From Amanita rubescens (Eukaryota > Basidiomycota > Agaricomycetes > Agaricales > Amanitaceae), in NCBI GenBank assembly GCA_015039365.1, contig WION01000083.1, forward strand, positions 116,800 through 180,799: DNA of 64,000 nt, read 5' to 3'. The position numbers and the translations under genes are program-made. This document shows, piece by piece, positions 54,580 through 64,000 of the stretch. Each line of letters opens with the position of its first letter. Positions within the stretch are counted from its first letter, which is position 1. The notes beneath the pieces were generated by a model that was not told the origin of the DNA, did not search any database, and worked only from the letters and a program-made list of their open reading frames with translations.

Positions 54580-54957
54580 ACACGTTAGAAACTCCCATAT
54601 GAAGCTGTCTCGGTTTCTTTCGCTTCTTCGCCCTCTTCCTTCGCCCCTTTAGAACCGTTTTGAGAGCTACGAGACGCGAAGCACGTCAGAGTTTGCTACT
54701 ATAGGAAAACCAGACATAAACTCACCACTCCCTTCTTCAACTCTGGTGGTTCCGTCAGACATATACGCCGGCTTGATCCCGTTTTCAACGATTCTGGTTG
54801 CTATGTAGAAGAACCCCATCAGATAACTGATGCTCTCTCCAGCTTCGTTGGTGAGCAACTCACCGTCCTTCTGGCGCACGGCGATGAGGAATTGGTAGAT
54901 TGACATGGAAGCATCTTCGATTCTTGATGTCATGTTCTTTAATGCAGGCTGGTGCAT
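54580..54957 (-). pseudogene. Relic of flap endonuclease FEN1 (RAD27)
   Basis: The minus strand encodes [26 protein letters not shown] and [11 protein letters not shown], the N-terminal core of FEN1, including the Asp of DAS. The next conserved box, normally FDGKPPELK, is altered to SDGTTRVEE. After a GTGAGT...CGTAG intron the sequence reads LSKRF and then KGAKEEGEEAKE, but a stop and a frame change separate the two. The N-terminal MGI... start and all later nuclease motifs are missing. The complete gene must lie elsewhere, so this is a partial duplicated copy. Confidence 0.75.
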
Positions 54958-55800
54958 GCCAAGTGTTCCATTGCGCCGGCGTTGGGAGTCGTTGGTGTCA
55001 AGCTTGACGATGATGAGGTCAACGCGATTCGGGAGGCGGTGTGTGCTACAAAAGCGAAGTATTGGACACGAAACCTGAAAAAGGGTTAAAAAAAAAAGCT
55101 TGACACCACGAAATTAGACCAGAACTTACACGTTCCCATCCTCCAAGAAAACCTCCAACATCAAGAAGCCAAGCTCTGGCGGTAGCTTCTCAACGTTGTT
55201 GCCGGGCCCTGATATCCAGCTCATCAAGTTTCTACCTGGGCAATTCTCTAAAGCATGGACGCAATACCTTGCAATCCATCAAGATCTTTTATCGCGGCCC
55301 ATCCCGCAGGTGCTTCGAATCGCGCCTCCCTCCACGAGCCAGGATCAACATATGGAGAGTTTGCAAGTTGTGATCGTGGAAAAGCAAGTGGGATAATAGG
55401 CTTGCTCGTTCGCGAGCGCCTCGGACCCTGCCACGCAAAGCGGTGGCCCACACCTCAAGTTGCGTCACATTTCCCACCCTTATCTCGGCTAACGCTCGGC
55501 CATCGCCGTGATGCCCAGGTTGAACGTGACCTGAAGAACTCAAAAAAAATCTGAGAAGACACGAACCCACATCCTATATCTGGGAAAACTTCCGAGCCGG
55601 GCTCTGCCCAACTATAGAGAAGGCAGGTGTCAAACGTCTGAAGTTGCCATGCACAGCAGCAGGACTAATGGGAAAAAATGGGGACAGCATAAATGATGGA
55701 CGGTGCAGGTGACACGAATGACGGCAACTGATCAGAGCTCTTCCTCACTCTTCACATACGACATAGACAGCATGCATTGACAAAACAAATAATGCGCCAT
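54958..55800. other. Spacer and distal part of the first tectonin promoter
   Basis: No gene is supported. The stretch 55535-55800 resembles 57130-57370 in front of the second tectonin, showing that the duplication includes at least 500 bp of promoter. Confidence 0.5.
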
Positions 55801-55817
55801 TGATGCACCGCTCTGGC

Positions 55818-55825
55818 TATATAAA
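55818..55825 (+). promoter_or_regulatory. TATA box of tectonin 1
   Basis: TATATAAA, 212 bp upstream of the ATG, followed by AGATATCTTTCCCCAG, which is conserved in front of the second gene. GTACGT and TTATCAG sites in the leader suggest a 5'-UTR intron. Confidence 0.65.
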
Positions 55826-56029
55826 CAGGTTCAGATATCTTTCCCCAGTCTTCCATCTTACTACTCGCGATCGTGTACAGTGGTACGTACACAATTCAGC
55901 TCATGAGTACCCTGTGCTTACCTTTTTACAAGCAGTTTGTGCTTTATCAGGTACATTTTCTCGACTATTGCTATTCATTCACGGTGCTGAGGCATCTTCG
56001 TTTCACTAAGTTAGTCTAACACCCTCGCA

Positions 56030-56722
56030 ATGACTTGGAAACTTGTTAGTGGTCCCAGCGGTCATTTCTCACGAATTTCCGCCGGATCGGTCACCAACGT
56101 CTGGGGTGTCAACTCTAGCAGTAACATCTTTCGTTACAGCGGTAATGACACCAACCCCTGGGTTCAGGTCCCTGGTGGCCTAGCTGACGTTAGCGCGGCT
56201 TCTGATGGGACGGTTTGGGGTGTCAACTCTGCAAACAATATCTTTCGCTATACCTGGGAATCCAATCACTGGATCAAGATTCCCGGTGGTCTCATACAAG
56301 TCTCTGCTGGATCGCGCACCAATGTGTGGGGAGTCAACGCGGCCGGTAACATTTATCGTTACACCGGCGATGACGCCAAGCCCTGGGTCCAAGTCCCGGG
56401 TACTTTAGCCAGTATTAGCGCCGGTGCGGACGGCAGGGTTTGGGGAGTCAACTCTGCTGGTGCCATTTTTCGCTATACCGGGGATGAAGGAGATCCAAAG
56501 CACTGGAAACAAATTCCCGGTAACCTCCTTGAGGTTTCTATTGGGGTGGAAACCAACGTGTGGGCCGTCAAAAAGGGAGGCAGCATCTTCACGTACTCGG
56601 GTGATGACGCTAACCCCTGGGTTCGGATCCCTGGTGGTTTATCCACTATTGCTGCGGGTGCCGATGGCGTAGTTTGGGGAGTCAACGCGGAGGGCTCTGC
56701 TTTCCGTTGGATTCGTGATTAA
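56030..56722 (+). CDS. Tectonin-type beta-propeller lectin, copy 1
   Basis: 230 aa, single exon, no signal peptide. The sequence is made of six tectonin repeats of about 37 aa. Each has a VWGVN or VWAVK strand, then a G-x-I-F-R/T-Y strand and a P-W/H-W-x-x-I/V-P-G-x-L turn, which fold into a six-bladed propeller. Related fungal tectonins (for example Laccaria Tec2) bind O-methylated glycans of bacteria and nematodes and agglutinate them in defence. Binding specificity here is inference. It is one of two tandem genes. Confidence 0.85.
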   Translation: MTWKLVSGPSGHFSRISAGSVTNVWGVNSSSNIFRYSGNDTNPWVQVPGGLADVSAASDGTVWGVNSANNIFRYTWESNHWIKIPGGLIQVSAGSRTNVWGVNAAGNIYRYTGDDAKPWVQVPGTLASISAGADGRVWGVNSAGAIFRYTGDEGDPKHWKQIPGNLLEVSIGVETNVWAVKKGGSIFTYSGDDANPWVRIPGGLSTIAAGADGVVWGVNAEGSAFRWIRD

Positions 56723-57397
56723 CCTCCTCACGGACTTTTTCTCGTCTTGTATACAAAGCTTGAAAGTACGACAAGGGGTGTATTAAAAGCAAATATTAAA
56801 TGTAGTTACAGGTGGTGTAGTTATGCGCACGATGTAAAAAACATGGCGAACGGTCCACGGCATGATGCATGAACAGATGAGTTTGTGAGGTGCAGAGTGG
56901 AAATAAGGGTGGGGAGAGGCCGAAAGGCACTAGTAGACGCACTCATATCGTGCGGAGTTCACGCGCTCAACACCGTGTAGAATTCGTGGGGTGCAGAGAC
57001 GAGAAGCGGAATGGTGCTGGACACATTTGGCCTGGTACGGGGTCCGAGATTATCAAGTGCTGCCATTGTGGTTGAGTCGTGATCCGTTGTGTAGGGCCGT
57101 CATAGCGTATGCGTCAGGGTCATTCCATTTCCAGATAAAAAATCCGGGAAGATACGAACTCAATACTCGAAGCCAGCGCCCACATGTAATACAGAAGACA
57201 GCGTGCGCAGTAGCAGCACTGATCTGGAATAATGGAGACAGCGTCCATTGACAAAACAAATGATGGACAGTGCGAATGGCGGCAGCTGATCAGAGTTCTT
57301 TCCCACTTCCCACATATGACATAGACAGCGTGCATTGACTCAGACGAAACAAGTAATGGTGACCCAAATGACAACATAACTGGTTCTCTGCTCACGA
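56723..57397. other. Spacer between the two tectonin genes
   Basis: Holds the 3' flank of copy 1 and, from about 57130, the duplicated promoter of copy 2. No gene is supported. Confidence 0.5.
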
Positions 57398-57405
57398 TAT
57401 ATAAA
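57398..57405 (+). promoter_or_regulatory. TATA box of tectonin 2
   Basis: TATATAAA, 219 bp upstream of the second tectonin ATG, in the same conserved context as in copy 1. Confidence 0.65.
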
Positions 57406-57616
57406 CAGAGGCTACAGATATCTTTCCCCAGTATTCCCTCCTACCACTCGCGATCGTGAACAGTGGTACGTACACAATTCAGCTCATGAGCACCCTGCGC
57501 TTACCTTTCTACACGTAGTTTGTACTTCATCAGGTACATTTTCTCGACTACTATTGCTATTCATTTACGGCGCTGAGGTATCTTCGTTTCACCGGGTTAG
57601 TTTAACACCACTCGCA

Positions 57617-58312
57617 ATGACTTGGAAACATATTCGTGGTCGTTTCACACGAATTTCTGCTGGAATGGCCCACAATGTCTGGGGTGTTAACTCTAGTGGT
57701 CACGTCTATCGTTACACGGCTGATGACAGCAGCCCGTGGGTCCGGGTCCCCGGTACCCTAACTGAAATTACCGCGGCTGCTGATGGCACGGTTTGGGGTA
57801 TCAACTCTGAAGGCCACATCTATCGTTATACCTGGGGATCCAGCCCGGGTGATCCCGGTCACTGGGTCAGAATTCCCGGTGCTCTCAAACGAATCTCTGC
57901 TGGATCGCGCCTCAATGTGTGGGGAATCAATGCGGCTGGCCACGTTTTTCGTTACACAGGCGATGACGCCCACCCCTGGGCCCGAATCCCTGGCACTTTA
58001 GCCAGCATTGGCGCGGGTGGCGACGGCAGGGTTTGGGGAGTCAACTCTGCTGGTGCCATTTATCGCTATACCGGGGATAGAGATACAAGAGACTGGAAAC
58101 GAATCTCCGGTACCCTTCATGAGATCTCTGTTGGGGCGGAAACCAACGTGTGGGGCGTCAACCAGGCCAACAACATCTTCAAGTACTCAGGCGATGACAC
58201 TAACCCCTGGGTTCGAATCAGTGGTGGTTTATCCCATATTGCTGCGGGTGCCGATGGCGTGGTTTGGGGGCTCAACCCAAACGGCTCTGTTTTCCGCTGG
58301 ATTCCTACATAA
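57617..58312 (+). CDS. Tectonin-type beta-propeller lectin, copy 2
   Basis: 231 aa, single exon, starting MTWKHIRGRFTRISAG, collinear with copy 1. There is one short insertion (GSSPGDPGHW in blade 2) and a shorter loop in blade 4. All six VWG[VIL]N motifs are retained (blade 5 is VWGVNQ, against VWAVKK in copy 1). The frame is open 21 codons upstream, but 57617 matches the start of copy 1. Many substitutions fall in the turns that bind sugar in this family, so the pair may differ in specificity. The promoter is duplicated too. Confidence 0.85.
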   Translation: MTWKHIRGRFTRISAGMAHNVWGVNSSGHVYRYTADDSSPWVRVPGTLTEITAAADGTVWGINSEGHIYRYTWGSSPGDPGHWVRIPGALKRISAGSRLNVWGINAAGHVFRYTGDDAHPWARIPGTLASIGAGGDGRVWGVNSAGAIYRYTGDRDTRDWKRISGTLHEISVGAETNVWGVNQANNIFKYSGDDTNPWVRISGGLSHIAAGADGVVWGLNPNGSVFRWIPT

Positions 58313-58619
58313 CCTTCTTACGGACTATTTCTCGTCTTGTATACGCTATATGACCCTTTCCCCCTTTCTGCCATTGCTTTACTACATGGGCGAGCCGAAG
58401 GGCTTACGACTTGCGCGGTAGTTATGATGCAACTTAAGTTACATAAATTGAACACAATCAATACGAACGTGACAATTTCTTGTATCACGCAAATGAACGC
58501 AACTCTATTGGATTTTCTTCGATTCCCCCAACTCGTTGATCGCTTTCTGTACTTTCGGCGCTGTATGTTGCCATATCTGGCATTCGGATAGAAAATGTTT
58601 GATGCCATGTAGTGGTGCT

Positions 58620-59500
58620 GCCTTGCAGATGAGCTGCGGCCACGCGAAGATTTAGGATAAGCCTTGACGTCTAAGGCGCATATATGAGGAGAATAACGAT
58701 CCAGAAGAAGCACAATCACTCACTGCAAATGAATACGAGGTTATCATCAAGCTGGGGTAAAAAATGAGCAATTTTCCATATGAGAAACCCCTGCTGTAAC
58801 TCACGGTACAGTTAAGGATCCCAGAGGAGCCGGCGCAGCGAGAATTATCGCCGCAACAGTTATCGCAGAAACTACTACCCGTTAGTAGACTTGCGCATTG
58901 GAACAAACATGGGAACTGACCCATCAAACTATGCAATCAGAACATGTATTTAGTCAAAATGACGGATATATGTGAAGGGAGGTTCTTACATGAAGTAATG
59001 CACAGTCCCATCTCGAAAAAAAGTAGTGAAAAGAGGAGGAATACGCCGAGCAGCATGAGGATTTATCTGGAAAATCGCGCGCCATCCTCTTACAGACAGG
59101 ACTGTGCGTATTAGGTTCCACATTGTTAAAAGGAACAGAATAGCTTCAATGCCGTGGTTAGTAAAGAGCGCGCTTCTGCGAGTAATACGCACTGGACGTG
59201 ATCAAATCGGGTATCCTATCATCTCATGTGTTCAGCCCCGATATTGGAAGTGAATGAAGTTGCTTACCAGCCGAAAAGGACGCCTTGGGTATAAAATGTT
59301 GACATGATACAACCAGGCCAGGGGACACCAGGAAGAATGGAAATGACAAATGAGTTGCTGGTTCGTATTGCGGAGTATAACACTGCCTGTGTTTTCTTCA
59401 GGCAGTAGTACGACAACAGTAAAAAGACAAACGGTAAATTGGCCTAGACACAGTGTGAGTCCGAGGTTCCGAACAGAGAATTCTGTATGACGCACCAGCT
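58620..59500 (-). CDS. Possible multi-exon multi-TM protein (DUF6533-like), structure unresolved
   Basis: Minus-strand segments read as transmembrane and loop regions of the large agaricomycete 7-TM family with an N-terminal DUF6533 domain. These are LPGVPWPGCIMSTFY (about 59300), ALFTNHGIEAILFLLTMWNL followed by PPLFTTFFRDGTVHYF (59170-58990), and VVVSAITVAAIILAAPAPLG (about 58870-58805). They are separated by introns with GTAAGA and GTGAGT donors. I could not fix all junctions. N-terminal exons may lie as far upstream as 61400, where another hydrophobic stretch (IIELVAIVFFILRFISSTLI) occurs. Function is unknown. Confidence 0.35.
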
Positions 59501-61906
59501 AACAGTAAAAGAAGGATTATTAGAACTTCGCAACACGATTAGCACATGAATAATCGCTAAACAGCATTCATTCACCTCCATGACTCCTATTATAAAGGGC
59601 ATGTACTCGTAACATGAGAATTACATTTGAAAGAGTTGAGAAAATGAGGGGACCTCCGCTGTGGACCGTTAACCTGTTAAGCCCCATATAGTAATACAAG
59701 TCACGCACAAGGTAAGCAAGAAAAAATAGTGGCGGCAGCTTCTTAAACCGTCAAGCACGGAGTTACCACCAGGGTCGAACCTGACTTACGTCTTCAAGTG
59801 CACCATGTTAGACCTCGAGATACGACAAAGCAGTAATCCATACCTGAAGAGAGTTCGACGTTCTTGTTAAGACTACAAAGACATCTCAGCGGCAATTCCG
59901 AAATCACCAAGCGACCGACCAAAAACCGTAAATCTATATTCTACAGTCAGTCGGAGTAAATGAATTGATTGAAATGCATAGCTTACGCAAGATTGGCCAG
60001 CCCATAATACCGAAGGAATAAGTAAACGATTTTCGGCAAGGACCACTTTGCCCTGCACAACTTTCGAGTTCATTTGCGGGACAAATTCGAACGATTTTAC
60101 CTCCATATATACGTAATCTCCAAGTTTCAGTCAAACATGTGTTGGAAAGCGAACCATTGTCAGCTTACTTCACGTCCCGAAGTTATAATAATGTCGTAGA
60201 CCAATACAGTGAATGCGGCCACTGCATTGATTGTATTCAGAGCACGAGGCAAGAAGAGTTAAGCTGAAGCTCACCAGTCCCATAATTTGCTGTCCAGGCC
60301 AATCGGAGATCGTCAATTAACGCCTCCGACAGAGAGTCGTCTGAGGGAACGCTCATGGTTGAGTCCCACGTTCAAGTCCGCACTCTTATAGCCAGCATCC
60401 CTGATTTGGGCAGAATTCGCAAACAGCATGTCAAGCCTCGGAATGTTCCGAATGCCTACTGTGGATCGCTGTTCCTTGATAGGGCACGGGAATGATGAAG
60501 CCGTCATCATATTCCGACTCTGTCGAGGAATGCATCGACGGCGCCCACTCACTTCACGAGCTTCATTCAGCGGGTTAAGCGGGTCTTGCCAGACGCTAAG
60601 TTCGGAGACGGGCAAAAATTGGCACTGCCGTATCAAGGAGCGAAGACGTGAAACAGACAAGATTGGCACGGAGTGGTAGAGGACAGAATTAGACACTATT
60701 ATACAGCGTTCCGTAACATCACCTGTCGAAACACTTTCAAGGCCCGGCCAGCGATCCCCGCATCCAGGAGCCCGCCAAGCAGTTTGAACTTTGCGGACTG
60801 AGAAAATGAAAGGCAGTGAAAATGAGTAAGGCTGCCAGTTTTTCATCACGCCTATCAAATCTTGACGACCTGAGGAACGCTATATGTACGAGGACATCGG
60901 TTCTGGTGTTCCAGAGACCTAAACTAGGTGTAACTCAACTCATCGTCCGACGTCGTCTGTCTTGGAAAAAGAAACCTGATTGAAAAACCTGATGCTACGT
61001 TTGAGTGTTTCTCTGCAACGCAGAAATGTATGGCCAAAATGGATCGAGAATGAATATTATGAATATATCTAACTCAAGTCTGTCCCGGTTTAGTGTCGTA
61101 CTCACCATGTAATTTAACGTATAAAACACATAACAGCCCAAACGGAGAAACCGGGCTCCAGGCGAGTAAATATCAATTGTCTTCATTACAGGTTATCTGT
61201 AGAACTTGATCCATTAATCGAATTTGCTTCACGGGCGCGATGAGAGTAGAAGATATGAACCTTAAAATGAAAAAGACGATCGCCACTAATTCTATGATTG
61301 GCCTCCCGACCGCAACTCGACGAGTTCCTTTTTCGAAGAATTGGTTCATAGTGGTGGGAAGCAACTTATCCAGAGCATTTGTATGCTATATGTGGCAAAC
61401 TGTGAAAATGTCTCTTCGGATACGATAAATAAGGGGACCGTCATGAACGCGTAGTCACATACAGCAACAGGCACCGGCGATCTTCACTACGCATAGCCCT
61501 CGGTACCGCTACCCATTGGACATCGACCGATACTCTCACAGGTGGAACGAAGATGACTTTTGGATAAATTTGGAAACGTTATACGGGGATCATTATATCA
61601 AAACTCCCCATACCATTATGTAAAACACCTGGGATCACTGCATTACCAGGGGAGTTTCAACAAAGATAACGGAAGCGTCTGTGTCGCGCGACTGGGATTT
61701 ATCTGGGGTCAACGAAATCACTATCAATGTCCAATAAATGTCTGACCTGTTTCATAAAATCTCTTCGTCATGTTACTATTACGTCGCTAGGCAAAATGTA
61801 TGGGCCATCCGCATTGCGCAAGGTCACCAGTGTCAACATGTTGAGCGTAAGATTCTAAGAATAGTGCAACAAACAAACAAACAAATATGTGACATCCGTC
61901 ACAGTC
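59501..61906. other. Unresolved stretch upstream of GPN2
   Basis: Several minus-strand open frames (for example 60313-60858, 181 codons) and hydrophobic fragments at 61000-61360 could be exons of the multi-TM gene or of another gene. No domain was recognised and I could not chain them. Confidence 0.3.
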
Positions 61907-63094
61907 ATGCCATTTGGCGAAGTCGTCTGTGGATCACCAGGCTCAGGAAAATCGACTTACTGCTATGGAAAACATCAGCTTTTTAATGTGCTAAATCGAC
62001 CCATATCTATCGTCAACCTTGACCCGGCCAACGAAAACATACCCTATCCATGTGACATTGACATATCATCGCTGATAACGTTGAAGGACGCAACGGACGC
62101 ACATGGTCTCGGGCCCAACGGCGGAATGTTGTACTGTATGGAGTATTTGGAGGCAAATTTTGATTGGCTGGAGGAGAAATTGAAGGATTTGGGTCCGGAC
62201 GCATATGTGTTGTTTGACCTCCCTGGCCAGGTGGAGCTCAGCACAAGTCACGACAGTGTCAAGAATATTATAAAAATTGACGAAGATTGGCTTTCGAGTG
62301 AGTCGCAGCCCAGCATGTGCTTGAAATTGTCTTGCTGAGTCTCTTGGACACCAGCTTGCCGCCGTGCATCTCTGCGACGCTCATTACGTTACGGATGCCT
62401 CGAAATACGTGTCTGTGCTACTTTTGTCGCTGAGGGCTATGCTCCACCTTGAACTTCCCCATATCAATGTCCTATCGAAAGTGGATCTTATCAAGCAGTA
62501 TGGAGATTTAGGTACGTCAAAACTTGACTTGACTTGATCTTCGGAAGCTAACTTCTTCAGACTTCAATCTGGAATATTATACAGAAGTACAAGACCTCTA
62601 TATTGAAAATGCGCTGTCTGCTTCGCTTCCACCCAAATTCGCCTCGCTCAACATGTCTCTCATCTCTCTTATCGAGGATTTCAGCCTAGTCGGCTTTGAA
62701 ACGTTAGCGGTGGAAGACAAACACTCTATGCTTCATCTGACTCGAGCTATCGACCGCGCAACCGGATATGTATTTGTTCCACCTGCAGATGCTACTCAAA
62801 CTCAGCCATCTGCAGCCAAGGAACCGCCCAAGCCCGCAGTGCTGCGACCAAACGAATATGCGTTGCATTCATCTACCATGTCTATCCTCCGTGGGCCACG
62901 GAGGTATACGGGATGTCCAGGAGAGATGGATAGACGCAAGAGAAGAATGGGACGCGTACGAGCGAAAAGAATGGAGGAAGGAAGGCGAGATCGCACGCGA
63001 GATGGCCAAAGAGGCAGGATTTGCATCATCTACGGCGGAACGTACCACGGTTCACGAAAACGAGAGTTCGCTCATCGGTATGCGGGACGCCTAA
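61907..63094 (+). pseudogene. GPN2: GPN-loop GTPase 2, reading frame broken twice
   Basis: The start MPFGEVVCGSPGSGKSTYCY contains the P-loop, and later motifs are GPNGGMLYCMEYLEANFDWL (the GPN loop), LFDLPGQVEL (G3), INVLSKVDL (G4) and LIEDFSLVGFETL. Exons are 61907-62297, 62355-62511 and 62561-63094. In exon 1 the frame must skip one base in the A-run 62272-62276 to continue [19 protein letters not shown]. In exon 3 another one-base skip near 62895-62910 is needed to reach IRDVQERWIDAREEWDAYER and the end GMRDA. GPN2 helps assemble RNA polymerase II and is normally essential and single-copy. These are therefore either sequencing errors or a dead duplicate. Confidence 0.85.
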
Positions 63095-64000
63095 TACCGT
63101 TACTCTTGACGATGCCGAGTACAACCAATGCTAGCGCTTCTCTGACCTCTTATCTATAAATTGGTTATGAGTGCAAGGTTTGAAAGTAGCGATGATACTT
63201 TTCAGACTTGCGTTGCCCAGAGGCTCGCCGCAACGTGCAATTTCAGCGCTTTGGGCAATCTACGGAGGGTCAGGTTTCATGAAATACTCGTGTATCTTGA
63301 GTTGATACTGAGTTGATACTATCCCCCTCCATTCGTCATTACCAGCATTCCTCACCCTGGAGGTACTTTTCAATTAGCTCATTGACATTCCCTTTTTCCG
63401 TCGGCAGTCGCACGCATACTACAGATGTCTACTTGCTGAAGTTTTGCATTTACCAAATAGTAGATCGCGACTAGCACCTGCATTCGTCATTTTCTCGACA
63501 AGTCCACAACGTGCATTTGTTCAAAGCGAGGATGGCGGGATTTTTCATCTCCACAGGATAGCCATGATGCAAGAATGCGGTCATCAGGAGAGAAGTTCAA
63601 TAGAAAAGGGTCATGAAGGTAATAACTTTATTTACACGGACAGTTTGATTGGCCGTTAATTGCGTCTTTTTTAATACTGTCCGCTCATACCCCGTTGTCT
63701 AATACTAGGATCAATTGACGATGGATCACGCAATATTGATGATAATCGTGGAGGCGTACTCAATCCGGCATTGGGATTCGCATTTCAACCAATTGTTCTT
63801 TCGTCTTTTTGAAAGCCTCTAAACCTGCGATCAGTGCGCTCTAGCTTGGGTACCCTGGCCGATTGTCTGCTTCGTAATGCGATGCTAGGTTCTAGGGCGA
63901 GTTACATCGAGGAAAGAATACTCTCACACGGGAAGTTGCGGCTCCCATATGACCACCTCTATTTTGAGATGCATCGCGGCTCGCCTCAGCAAAGTGATAT
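63095..64000. other. Window end, nothing recognised
   Basis: The 3' flank of GPN2 followed by sequence without a supported gene. Any gene starting here is cut by the window edge. Confidence 0.4.

Overview
This window is nuclear DNA of a filamentous basidiomycete, most likely an agaricomycete. The evidence is the many short GT-AG introns of about 45-70 nt, fungal housekeeping genes with conserved exon structures, tectonin-type lectins, small secreted proteins, and a tyrosine-recombinase retrotransposon next to a Ty3/gypsy element. Nothing bacterial or viral is visible apart from the retroelements. One intronless Mg2+ P-type ATPase has a bacterial-type architecture.

Layout. 0-9.5 kb is an accessory, repeat-built region. 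It holds an orphan secreted protein, a small effector-like secreted protein, and three tandem copies of a module encoding an unrecognised 98-99 aa protein. A decayed second copy of the effector-like gene, without its signal-peptide exon, sits between the second and third modules. 9.9-21 kb is mostly housekeeping: HEM13, the mitochondrial succinate/fumarate carrier SFC1, NC2-beta and SmF (divergent, sharing a 162-bp promoter), and a trypsin-fold protease. It is interrupted by a DIRS/Ngaro-like retrotransposon at 11.1-15.9 kb. 21.7-32.2 kb has an HPQ-rich secreted protein and an intact 8.9-kb Ty3/gypsy element with 1.06-kb LTRs, a CCGC target duplication and a textbook -1 frameshift signal. 34-45.5 kb, mostly minus strand, has an F-box protein, a two-domain dihydroneopterin aldolase, triosephosphate isomerase, a secreted C2H2 zinc-finger protein and the MgtA-type ATPase. 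46-64 kb has a possible cell-death-type helical/kinase-like gene that looks broken, an RRM protein that stops inside its second RRM, a FEN1 relic, two tandem tectonins with duplicated promoters, a probable multi-TM protein, and a GPN2 GTPase whose frame is broken twice.

How it fits together. The housekeeping genes act in haem, folate, glycolytic, gluconeogenic, splicing and transcription functions and show no operon-like logic. The accessory genes (secreted proteins, tectonins, tandem 98-aa proteins) suggest interaction with other organisms and recent local duplication. Exon coordinates were worked out by hand from splice signals, reading-frame continuity and remembered protein families. No database search was possible.
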